Shown in pieces: positions 1 through 5,998 of a stretch of DNA of 9,142 nt; positions within the stretch are counted from its first letter, which is position 1, and each line of letters starts with the position of its first letter. Below the pieces are notes generated by a model. That model had not been told where the DNA came from. It did no database searches and was given only the letters and a program-made list of their open reading frames with translations. Location: positions 1 to 9,142 of the forward strand of contig CAVRZY010000048.1 in assembly GCA_963725415.1 (NCBI GenBank). Direction: 5' to 3'. This stretch comes from CAVRZY01 sp963725415. GTDB lineage: Bacteria; Acidobacteriota; Terriglobia; Bryobacterales; Bryobacteraceae. Both the position numbers and the translations under genes were made by a program.

Positions 1-1304
1 TCCAAGTCGGTGGCGATTTCCGACTGAGACATTTTCAAATTCAAATCGTCATACCTGCTTTTGGTCAGATTGTAGTCCCGGGTCAGATCGGCGTACTCCC
101 GTTCCATGAGCGGACTGGCCTGGATGCGCGACTGGTAAGCTTGGATGGACTCTTTGAGCTGGGCTTGCTCTTTGACGCGGTCCTCCACTTCCAGATCTTT
201 GGCTTGAATCTGGCTCTGCAACCTGGCGATGGCGGCCTCGAGGTCTTTGGCGGCGCGCGAGTTGACGAGATTGGCCTGTTTGGGCGCATCCGTTTCGGGT
301 TTCTTTTGCTCCTCCTGTTTGAGGAGTTCGTCCCGCATTTTTTTCAGGATGCCGAACTGTGCCTCGGCCCGTTTTACGTCCGGGTGAGTGTCCTTGTAAC
401 GTTCTCGCAGGCCGGAAAGCGCGGTCTGCATCCCCAAAATCTCTCTTTCCAACTGGACCAGGCGCTCATTCTTCACGCTGAGGCCGAGTTGATCCCCGGT
501 CGAGCCCAGGGTCGCCAGTTGATCTCGGTAGATCTGCACCTGGGATTCCAGCAAGAGTTTCTCCTGGCTGATGCGGCTGAACGCTCCATTGATGCCGCCC
601 ATCTGCGTTTCCAGGGAGCGAAGCGCCTGCAGATTGGCCTGAAACTCGTCCGGCAGGCGGCCGGCATTCTTCAGGCGGAACTGGGTGCGCTTGTTCTCCA
701 ATTCGTCCAAGGCCTTGTTTGCGGTCAGCAACTGGTCTTTCAAGAACTGGGTGGTCTCGCGAGATTGGTTGGACCGGGTTCGAAGATTTTCGTTCATGAA
801 CCGGCTCACCAGATCCCGAGCGACTCTTTGGGCCTTATACCGATCGTCATACTCGAAGGCGACGCTGAACGCCGACAAGGGGCCCCTGCCAGAGCGGGAC
901 TGAATATCCAGGACATTGGAGATTCTAATGTCCCTTCTCATAGTCTCGATGACGTCCTCCATCGGTTTCCGCCTCAGCTCCCCCTGATAGAGACCTTGGG
1001 ACTGGATAATGTTGGTCAACATCGTCCGGCTGAGGATGGCATTTGCCATCGAGTTGATGTGCTGGGACATTTCGACGTTGACGTTGCTGGGCACAAACTT
1101 CTCCGGCACCTGCGAGGGCACCACCTTGATGACCGCGGTAGAAACGTAGGTGTCCGGCCAGAAGAACGCTCCCACCACGGCAATGACCAGCGCCACAAAG
1201 GCAGGGCCGATGATCCAGCCCTTGTGGCGCCGCACAACGTCGATGTAGTCCTCCACGTCCAGAGTGCGCCTGGGTGTGCTCAAAAGATCTTGCGTGGGTT
1301 GCAT
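1..1304 (-). CDS. Wzz/GumC-type polysaccharide chain-length determinant (3' end cut by window)
   Basis: This is an inner-membrane co-polymerase of the Wzz/GumC family, which sets exopolysaccharide chain length and couples polymerisation to export. The reading frame is open from ATG 1304 to the window edge, about 434 codons. Residues ~16-28 (LDVEDYIDVVRRH) form the Wzz N-terminal motif, followed by a transmembrane segment at ~30-49. The start of the Wzz periplasmic domain follows (YVSTAVIKVVPSQVPEKF). From ~160 to ~400 the protein is rich in Leu, Glu, Lys and Gln with heptad-like spacing, which suggests long coiled coils, as in GumC/EpsF proteins. The edge sequence SEIATDL is where such proteins approach the second membrane segment, so perhaps 50-100 residues or a fused kinase are missing. 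The start is supported by AGAGAGG at 1308-1314, 3 nt upstream. The SLBB export gene lies 60 bp upstream on the same strand, so the two are probably one operon. The single-SLBB partner suggests an exosortase (XrtA)-type locus, but no exosortase is visible. Confidence 0.85.
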   Translation of the reverse strand, partial: MQPTQDLLSTPRRTLDVEDYIDVVRRHKGWIIGPAFVALVIAVVGAFFWPDTYVSTAVIKVVPSQVPEKFVPSNVNVEMSQHINSMANAILSRTMLTNIIQSQGLYQGELRRKPMEDVIETMRRDIRISNVLDIQSRSGRGPLSAFSVAFEYDDRYKAQRVARDLVSRFMNENLRTRSNQSRETTQFLKDQLLTANKALDELENKRTQFRLKNAGRLPDEFQANLQALRSLETQMGGINGAFSRISQEKLLLESQVQIYRDQLATLGSTGDQLGLSVKNERLVQLEREILGMQTALSGLRERYKDTHPDVKRAEAQFGILKKMRDELLKQEEQKKPETDAPKQANLVNSRAAKDLEAAIARLQSQIQAKDLEVEDRVKEQAQLKESIQAYQSRIQASPLMEREYADLTRDYNLTKSRYDDLNLKMSQSEIATDL

Positions 1305-1364
1305 ACGCCTCTCTCAAAAAAACTCAGCCATCGACCGCTCAATGACCCGATCGCAACACCCGGC

Positions 1365-2030
1365 TCAGGGAACGATGACGTAATCGCCGTTCTCGAGCTG
1401 GATGTTCTGACTCATCTTCTTCCCTTTGATGACTTCCTTGTAATTGAAATTGAACCTCTTGGCGCCGCGGAGGATGGTGATCTTGGTGGTTTTGGCGAAT
1501 TCGCGAAAGCCGCCGGCCTGCATCAGGGCCTCCAGCACGGTGGTGGGCACGACCAGCGGAAAAGCGCCTGATCGGACGACCTCACCGGTGACGTAGTAGC
1601 GCTTGCTGCGAACCATCTGAACCGAAATCATCACTTCCGGGCGATTAATGAATTGCGAGAGTTTCTCGGTGACTCGGGTGCCCAACTGCACTGGGGTCAG
1701 GCCGCTGGCCTGCACCTCTCCGATCAAGGGCAGTGTGATGTGGCCGTCCGGGCGCAGGGCGACGAGGCCGGAGAGATCCGGCTCGCGCCATACGCGAACG
1801 GAGATAACGTCTTCGGGCCCTAAAACGTAGGTCTTAGGGTCCACCGGAGCGGGCAGGGACTTGGCCGCCGCTTCCTCCTCCTTGACAGGTTCGATCTTCG
1901 CCGGCTGCGTCTTGGCGGATTCTGACGGCTTGCCGGGCGATTCGCCCGGCTTCTCCTGTGCCGATAAAACCAACGCCACGGCAGCCACACCGAGCACCAA
2001 CCTTGCGCTTGTCAGGATGAACACTCTCAT
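1365..2030 (-). CDS. SLBB-domain polysaccharide export protein (Wza-like, short form)
   Basis: This 221-residue outer-membrane/periplasmic polysaccharide export protein likely forms the exit channel for the polymer whose length the neighbouring Wzz/GumC protein controls. Residues 1-24 look like a signal peptide: Arg-2 and Arg-10, then a hydrophobic run ending VLSA before QE. There is no lipobox cysteine, so unlike classical Wza it would not be a lipoprotein. Residues 26-65 are a Pro/Glu/Lys/Ser-rich linker. Residues ~66-140 match the Poly_export domain (LGPEDVISVRVWREPDLSG, then RPDGHITLPLIGEV). Residues ~145-195 form one SLBB domain (YYVTGEVVRSGAFPL, then EALMQAGGF), and the protein ends with GDYVIVP. 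An in-frame ATG 63 bp further upstream gives an extension without signal-peptide character. ATG 2030 is preferred because it has AAGGA five nt upstream and begins the signal peptide. The short one-SLBB form resembles those in XrtA/PEP-CTERM exopolysaccharide loci, which is an inference. Confidence 0.9.
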   Translation of the reverse strand: MRVFILTSARLVLGVAAVALVLSAQEKPGESPGKPSESAKTQPAKIEPVKEEEAAAKSLPAPVDPKTYVLGPEDVISVRVWREPDLSGLVALRPDGHITLPLIGEVQASGLTPVQLGTRVTEKLSQFINRPEVMISVQMVRSKRYYVTGEVVRSGAFPLVVPTTVLEALMQAGGFREFAKTTKITILRGAKRFNFNYKEVIKGKKMSQNIQLENGDYVIVP

Positions 2031-2035
2031 GCCGT

Positions 2036-2042
2036 TCCTTCT
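2036..2042 (-). promoter_or_regulatory. Ribosome binding site that fixes the export-protein start
   Basis: Read on the minus strand, AGAAGGA lies five nt before the ATG at 2030. It is a good Shine-Dalgarno match and favours this start over the in-frame ATG at 2093, which has no comparable site. Confidence 0.65.
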
Positions 2043-2338
2043 CGGGTGCTTTGGACTGATCCGCGAACAGAGCGCGCGTTTCACTCGCAACACTCGTTAT
2101 TGTACAGCAATTCGGTCTCCTCTCGCGTGGTCAGTCGCATCCCTGGCTGTGGCCAGCCGCGCCGGCCCTGCAGCGAAAGCTATTGATTCGTTAAGCTAGA
2201 CAAGCAGGTGAGGCCAACGCTAGGACCAAAGTACCGGGAAACCTGAGGGCAAGGTAAGGCGATTCTCCACAGCGCGCCATGGCCGCAACCGAACAACCCA
2301 GTGAGTGACACGTGCGGGCAGAACGGCTGCGCCAGGGG

Positions 2339-2409
2339 AATTGACGATTGCTGTGTCTGGCGCCCCGGGACACTGGAATCGTCAATCGTCAATGAGCCAA
2401 TCGTCAATT
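2339..2409. repeat. Heptamer-based imperfect palindrome with extra arm copies
   Basis: ATTGACGATT at 2340-2349 is the exact reverse complement of AATCGTCAAT at 2377-2386. On the same axis, GTGTC (2353-2357) pairs with GACAC (2369-2373), leaving an ~11-nt loop, so 2340-2386 can form a two-part hairpin. The right arm is then repeated at 2384-2393, overlapping the first copy with a 7-bp period. It appears again at 2398-2409, which matches 2339-2350 as a 12-bp inverted repeat. The unit on the minus strand is GATTGAC. No T-run follows, so it is not a classic intrinsic terminator. It may be a dispersed REP-like or MITE-like element. Confidence 0.75.
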
Positions 2410-2452
2410 GGCCGGCGACACCGAAGGTGGTCAACACGTGCAATCTTCGCGG

Positions 2453-2470
2453 GCCGCAAAGAAATGCGGC
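2453..2470 (-). terminator. Possible transcription end hairpin after maf
   Basis: GCCGCA (2453-2458) and TGCGGC (2465-2470) form a perfect 6-bp GC-rich stem with a 6-nt loop. It begins 14 nt past the maf stop codon. No uridine run follows on the minus strand, so it is at best a weak or factor-assisted terminator, or an mRNA 3'-end stabiliser. Confidence 0.35.
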
Positions 2471-2484
2471 TATAGTAGTATGGA

Positions 2485-3033
2485 TTACGTCAGCCGCCTG
2501 AGGTGCTTGTAGACCAGCGCGATTGGCAGTCCCACTACATTGAAGTAGCAGCCTTCGATCCGGTCGATGAACCTGGAGGCCCGGCCCTGGATGGCGTAGG
2601 CGCCGGCTTTGTCCATAGGCTCGCCGCTGGAGACGTAATCCTCAATCTCGCGATCCGAGAGCGGAACGAAACGGACGCGCGTGGTTTCCTCATCCAGGAC
2701 GGCGCCGGCGGGAGCCTTGAGGCAGATGCCTGTCACCACCAGGTGCTGGCGTCCGGACAGGCGTTTCAGCATCTGCGCAGCGTCGGCGGCGCTGGAGGGC
2801 TTTCCGAGGATCTGGTTGTCAACCACCACGACCGTATCCGCGCCCAGAACGATGTCGTCCGGGGCGGCGCGCACAGCCTCCGCTTTGGCCCGCGCCAGCC
2901 GCCGAACGTAGGCGCAAGCGTCCTCGCCAGGGAGCGGTTGTTCTTCTACCTCGGCCGGCACAGCCAGGAACGAAATGCCGGCTTGGGCTAGAATCTCCTT
3001 GCGCCGGGGCGACTGGGAGGCCAGGATCAGCAT
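2485..3033 (-). CDS. maf: Maf family nucleoside triphosphate pyrophosphatase (YhdE-like)
   Basis: This 182-residue cytoplasmic Maf/HAM1-fold enzyme hydrolyses a nucleoside triphosphate to the monophosphate and pyrophosphate, a house-cleaning role also linked to septum control. The N-terminal SQSPRRKEIL (residues 6-15) is the phosphate-binding Maf signature. GADTVV (64-69) carries the catalytic Asp-66. GEPMDKAGAYAIQG (137-150) is the second signature, of the dTTP/UTP-preferring YhdE type rather than the YceF type. The length is normal for the family. The frame stays open about 105 codons upstream, but that part reads through the start of the divergent DUF721 gene and has no Maf-like sequence, so ATG 3033, exactly at MLILASQSPRR, is chosen. 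The ribosome site is weak (GAG close to the ATG). The gene is divergent from the DUF721 gene with 58 bp between starts, so the two may share a promoter region. Confidence 0.93.
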   Translation of the reverse strand: MLILASQSPRRKEILAQAGISFLAVPAEVEEQPLPGEDACAYVRRLARAKAEAVRAAPDDIVLGADTVVVVDNQILGKPSSAADAAQMLKRLSGRQHLVVTGICLKAPAGAVLDEETTRVRFVPLSDREIEDYVSSGEPMDKAGAYAIQGRASRFIDRIEGCYFNVVGLPIALVYKHLRRLT

Positions 3034-3091
3034 ATCTCGATGGTACAACTCGGGCTGGCCTCGGATGCTACACTGAGGAGATTCAGCCAGC

Positions 3092-3487
3092 ATGGACCGT
3101 GCCGCGAAACTCATCTCGAGACTCCCGCTGCCCAGAGGTTGCGTGACGCCTGAGGAACTGGCGCGGGCGGCGTGGCCCCAGGCGGTGGGACGCCGCATCG
3201 CCTCCCGTGCCCGCGCCGTCGCGCTGGCGGACTCCACGCTGATCGTGGAGGTGGAGGACGAAGTCTGGCAAGGACAGCTTTCCACGCTGCGGAGCCAGAT
3301 CCTGGCGAGGCTGAAGGAAGTTCTGGGAAAAGAGATTGTAGCTGACATGGATTTGCGCGTGAGGATCCCGCGGCGTCTTCCGCAGCGTGCCGAGCAGGCG
3401 CAGCTCTCGCCGGATGAAGCCGAGCGGATCGAAGACCCGGTGCTGCGCAGAGTCTACAAGTTGTCGCGCAAGAGGTCGCTGGCGTGA
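3092..3487 (+). CDS. DUF721/DciA-family protein
   Basis: This is a 131-residue protein of the DUF721 family, whose best-studied members (DciA) help load the replicative helicase DnaB. Members occur in many bacteria without DnaC. The family core is visible: LARAAWPQAVG (23-33), Arg/Ala-rich turns, LIVEVEDEVWQGQLSTLR (50-67), then an amphipathic helix with ILARLKEVLG and the closing strand DLRVRIP. Trp-28, Gly-33 and Trp-59 are typical conserved positions. The C-terminal ~35 residues are charged and look flexible. GAGGAG at 3075-3080 lies 11 nt before ATG 3092, slightly far but usable. The stop TGA overlaps the GTG start of gatC in GTGA, so it is translationally linked to gatC. Helicase loading is inferred from the family, and no replication gene is adjacent. 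Confidence 0.8.
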   Translation: MDRAAKLISRLPLPRGCVTPEELARAAWPQAVGRRIASRARAVALADSTLIVEVEDEVWQGQLSTLRSQILARLKEVLGKEIVADMDLRVRIPRRLPQRAEQAQLSPDEAERIEDPVLRRVYKLSRKRSLA

Positions 3488-3783
3488 AGATCACCGAAGA
3501 GGAAGTCCGGCATGTGGCCGGCCTGGCCAATCTGAGGCTGACCGAGGAGGAGATCCAGCGTTTCTGCGCAGACCTGGGCGAGATCCTGGCTTACATGGAG
3601 AAGTTGAACGAACTGGGTACCCGCGAGGTCGAGCCGATGGCTCAGGTACTGTACGATGCCGAAGAAACGGCCACGCTGCGCGCGGATGAGGCGCGCCCAG
3701 GGATGGGCAGCGAGGCGGCCGTGGCCAATGCTCCCGCGGCGGGCGCGGGCTTTTTCAAGGTGCCCAAAGTCATCGAACGCTAA
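3484..3783 (+). CDS. gatC: Asp-tRNA(Asn)/Glu-tRNA(Gln) amidotransferase subunit C
   Basis: GatC is the 99-residue small subunit that wraps around GatA and holds it to GatB in the complex converting Glu-tRNA(Gln) and/or Asp-tRNA(Asn) to the amide forms. Its recognisable order is EEVRHVAGLANLRLTEEEI near the N-terminus, EILAYMEKLNELGT in the middle, VEPMAQ, then a LRADE segment and the ending NAP...FFKVPKVIER. The start is GTG 3484, within the GTGA overlap with the DUF721 stop. AAGAGG lies eight to nine nt upstream inside the preceding gene. The stop TAA is followed three bases later by gatA, so both should be made from one message. GatC with GatA but no adjacent gatB implies that gatB is elsewhere in the genome, as is common. 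Confidence 0.95.
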   Translation: MKITEEEVRHVAGLANLRLTEEEIQRFCADLGEILAYMEKLNELGTREVEPMAQVLYDAEETATLRADEARPGMGSEAAVANAPAAGAGFFKVPKVIER

Positions 3784-3786
3784 CCC

Positions 3787-5233
3787 ATGGATGTCGCCTC
3801 GTTGAACATCGCCAGGATTCGGGAGGGGCTGGCGAGCCGGCGCTTCAGCGCAGTAGAGCTGGCCACCGAAACGTTGCGGTTTGCCGAGGCCGAGAACCCC
3901 AAGACCAACGCCTACCTCCGCTTCTGCCCGGAGCGGGCCATGGCAGCGGCGCGGCGTGTGGACGAGAAGCTGGCGCGAGGCGAAGATCCCGGCCTGCTGG
4001 CGGGCGTGCCGGTGGCCGTCAAAGATGTAATCTCGACTCAGGGAGTGCGGACGACCTGCGGCTCGCGGCTGCTGGCCAGCTACATCCCCCCCTACGACGC
4101 CACGGCCGTGGTGCGCCTCCAGCAGGCGGGGGGAGTGATTCTGGGCAAGACCAATTGCGACGAGTTCGCCATGGGCTCTTCGAACGAGAACTCGGCCTTC
4201 GGGCCGGTGCGCAATCCCGTGGCCCTAGACCGCGTGCCCGGTGGTTCCAGCGGAGGCTCGGCGGCGGTGGTGGCGCAGGGCACGGCGGTGGTGGCGCTGG
4301 GGTCGGACACGGGCGGCTCGATTCGCCAGCCGGCTTCCTTCTGCGGCGTGGTCGGAGTCACGCCCACTTACGGACGGGTTTCGCGCTACGGCCTGGTCGC
4401 CTTCGCCAGCTCACTCGACCACATTGGCCCGTTCGCCAGGACCGTTCGGGACGCGGCGCTGCTACTGCAGGCGGTCGCCGGCCGGGACGAGATGGATTCC
4501 ACCTCCGCCTTCGCTCCCGCTGCCGGACTACCTGGCGGCTATCGCGGAGAGCCCCGTCAAAGGGACCAGAGTGGGCCTCCCGCGCGAGTACTTCAAAGAC
4601 TTGGCCAGCGAGACCGGTGACCTCATTGCCAAGGGCGTGGAGGTGCTGAAGGGGCTGGGCTGCGAGATCCGTGACATCAGCCTGCCGCACACCGACTACG
4701 CCATCGCCTGCTACTACATCATCTGCACGGCCGAGGCCAGCTCGAATCTGGCGCGCTACGATGGCGTGCGCTACACCACACGTTCCGGCGTTTCCGAGAC
4801 CCTGAGCGACATGTACCGCAACACGCGCGGGGAGGGTTTCGGCGCCGAGTGCAAACGCCGCATCATGCTGGGCACCTACGTTTTGAGTTCCGGCTACTAT
4901 GACGCCTACTATCTGAAAGCGCAGAAGGTTCGCACCCTGGTCGCCAAAGATTTCTCGGAGGCCTTTCGCCAGGTGGACGCCATCGTGACTCCGGTATCGC
5001 CGTTTCCCGCTTTCAAGCTGGGCGAGAAGCTGGACGATCCGTTGGAGATGTATCTTTCCGATATCTACACCATTACAGGCGATCTGGCCGGGATTCCCTG
5101 CATGAGCGTGCCCTGCGGCAGGACGGCCGCGGGACTGCCAGTGGGGATGCAGATCCTGACCAGGCATTTCGACGAGGCCGGCATGTTCCGGCTGGCCGAC
5201 GCTTTTGAACGGGCTGGCGGCTCTGCTGGCTGA
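3787..5233 (+). pseudogene. gatA: Asp-tRNA(Asn)/Glu-tRNA(Gln) amidotransferase subunit A, split by a one-base frameshift
   Basis: GatA is the amidase-signature subunit that hydrolyses glutamine and supplies ammonia to GatB. The first part (3787 to ~4509, 241 codons) holds the Lys-Ser-Ser catalytic set: Lys-79 in PVAVKDV, Ser-154 in PGGSSGGSA and Ser-178 in GSDTGGSIR. These are the same positions as in well-studied GatA. After DSTSA the frame changes. The original frame runs on with non-homologous residues to TGA 4618-4620. The frame one base later continues from 4511 (SLPLPDYLAAI) to TGA 5231-5233 with normal GatA content, including GTYVLSSGYYDAYY and GIPCMSVPCG. Removing one base restores about 481 residues, the family's usual size. 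No slippery recoding signal is evident. All catalytic and C-terminal regions look conserved, so a sequencing or assembly error, or a very recent mutation, is more likely than an old pseudogene. There is no clear Shine-Dalgarno, and coupling to gatC three nt upstream is likely. Confidence 0.9.
4507..4516 (+). other. gatA: Frameshift point in gatA
   Basis: The bases GCCTTCGCTC carry one base too many relative to the protein family. Deleting one T of the TT at 4510-4511 gives GCC TCG CTC and joins DSTSA directly to SLPLPDYLA. That is the length and pattern expected of GatA (DSTSA, two variable residues, then P-x-PDY). The exact base cannot be fixed from sequence alone. Confidence 0.85.
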
Positions 5234-5280
5234 TACCGTCAATTCCTGCGACCTTTCCGCCGCAAAATGCATCTATTGAG

Positions 5281-5286
5281 AGGAGA
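5281..5286 (+). promoter_or_regulatory. Ribosome binding site that fixes the superoxide dismutase start
   Basis: AGGAGA lies seven nt before ATG 5294. The frame is also open from an ATG at 5267, but that codon has no ribosome site and would add nine residues not seen at the start of SOD proteins. Confidence 0.7.
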
Positions 5287-5293
5287 GACAGGG

Positions 5294-5998
5294 ATGACAC
5301 ACAGAGTGGAAGCCAAGAAGTTCGACTCTATCATGCGCGACCTGGACGGCATTTCCGCGCGGACCATGACCGAGCACTACAAGCTGTACCAGGGCTACGT
5401 GAACAAGTACAACGAGATCATGGGCAAGATCGCGGCCGGGCCGGACCGTAGCACGGCTAACCAGGTGTTCAGCGACTTCCGGTCGTTGAAAGTGGACCTG
5501 ACGTTTGCCATCGGCGGGGTGAAGCACCACGAGCTGTATTTCGGGCACCTGGGGGGCAAAGGCGGCGACCCGCTCGGGGAACTCAAGCGGCAGCTCGAGA
5601 AGGATTTCGGCTCCCTGGAGGCCTGGCGTGCTGATCTGAAGGCCACCGGCATGGTTTCGCGAGGCTGGGCCTGGACGGCCTGGGATCGCGACTGGGGCTA
5701 CCTGTTCAACTACGCCGGCGACGCCCAAAACACCTTCCCGGTCTGGAACGCGGTTCCCATCCTGGCGCTGGATGTCTACGAGCACGCCTACTTCCTGGAT
5801 TACGGAGTGGCGCGGGCCAGCTACATCGACGCCTTCTTCAAGAACCTGGACTGGGACGTTATCGGAGCCAACTTCGAGCGAGTCGGGGCTGAGGCGGCCG
5901 TCACGCCGGCTGAAGTTGGATCGTGGAAAGTGGATCGTGGAACCTGGGTATCCACGGTCTACGATCCACGATCCATTTGCGCTACCATTTGTTTCTAA
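5294..5998 (+). CDS. sod: Fe/Mn-family superoxide dismutase with repeat-encoded C-terminal tail
   Basis: This 234-residue enzyme of the iron/manganese superoxide dismutase family converts superoxide to hydrogen peroxide and oxygen. There is no signal peptide, so it is probably cytoplasmic. By alignment to known SODs the four metal ligands are His-28 (TEHYKLYQGYV), His-79 (KHHELYF), Asp-160 and His-164 (LDVYEHAYFLDY), with the active-site Tyr at 35. Gln-145 in DAQNTFP sits 15 residues before the ligand Asp, as the manganese-type Gln does. The residue matching the iron-type Gln before the second His is Gly-75, so manganese use is favoured but not proven. The SOD fold should end near FERVG (194-198). 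Residues 199-234 are extra, and 208-228 are encoded by a heptamer palindrome. The stop TAA directly touches the potA ATG. The gene lies 60 bp after gatA with no clear promoter or terminator. Confidence 0.92.
   Translation: MTHRVEAKKFDSIMRDLDGISARTMTEHYKLYQGYVNKYNEIMGKIAAGPDRSTANQVFSDFRSLKVDLTFAIGGVKHHELYFGHLGGKGGDPLGELKRQLEKDFGSLEAWRADLKATGMVSRGWAWTAWDRDWGYLFNYAGDAQNTFPVWNAVPILALDVYEHAYFLDYGVARASYIDAFFKNLDWDVIGANFERVGAEAAVTPAEVGSWKVDRGTWVSTVYDPRSICATICF
5916..5976. repeat. 61-bp palindrome of 4 + 4 inverted heptamers, inside the sod 3' end
   Basis: Four heptamers follow each other without gaps on the plus strand: TTGGATC (5916-5922), GTGGAAA (5923-5929), GTGGATC (5930-5936) and GTGGAAC (5937-5943). 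After a 5-nt centre, CTGGG (5944-5948), four more run on the minus strand: GTGGATA (5949-5955), GTAGACC (5956-5962), GTGGATC (5963-5969) and ATGGATC (5970-5976). The consensus is GTGGATC. The two halves can pair at about 21 of 28 positions, and a 12-bp direct repeat (5917-5928, 5931-5942) and an exact 11-bp inverted repeat (5931-5941, 5965-5975) are included. No T-run follows. It sits where the SOD domain has ended and potA begins. Confidence 0.85.

Larger units (their letters stand above)
2031..2484. other. Gene-free region between maf and the polysaccharide export gene
   Basis: No convincing gene lies in this ~450-bp stretch. The short open frames here have no recognisable protein content and run through the repeat DNA. 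The region holds an imperfect hairpin built from a GATTGAC heptamer (2340-2386) with two further arm copies to 2409. It also holds a GC hairpin just after maf (2453-2470) and a small five-bp stem at 2145-2158. The segment should contain the promoter of the minus-strand exopolysaccharide genes. One -10-like TACAAT (minus strand, 2099-2104) is visible, but no acceptable -35 element accompanies it. The rest (about 2160-2335) shows nothing I can interpret. Confidence 0.6.

Noticed and set aside
141..1571. Long plus-strand open frame (476 codons)
   Set aside because: It runs antisense across both exopolysaccharide genes. The minus strand carries Wzz and SLBB motifs, and the plus-strand translation has no recognisable domain. 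High GC keeps antisense frames open.
2099..2104. TACAAT as a -10 box for the exopolysaccharide genes (minus strand)
   Set aside because: One mismatch to TATAAT, but no hexamer resembling TTGACA lies 15-19 bp upstream and there is no extended -10, so it is not listed as a promoter.
2180..2443. Minus-strand open frame of 87 codons in the gap between maf and the export gene
   Set aside because: It runs through the heptamer repeat, has no recognisable domain and no convincing ribosome site.
3066..3074. Extended -10 TGCTACACT before the DUF721 gene
   Set aside because: There is no -35 match, and its expected start near 3081 would exclude the GAGGAG ribosome site at 3075-3080 from the message.
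4505..4520. Programmed +1 frameshifting in gatA
   Set aside because: No slippery codon followed by a stop or rare codon is seen, and GatA is not a known recoding target. A plain one-base change explains the data better.
4358..5272. Long minus-strand open frame opposite gatA (304 codons)
   Set aside because: Antisense shadow of gatA coding sequence, with no family motifs.
5916..5976. Heptamer palindrome as a CRISPR array or as an intrinsic terminator
   Set aside because: The units are contiguous with no spacers, and the hairpin has no downstream T-run.
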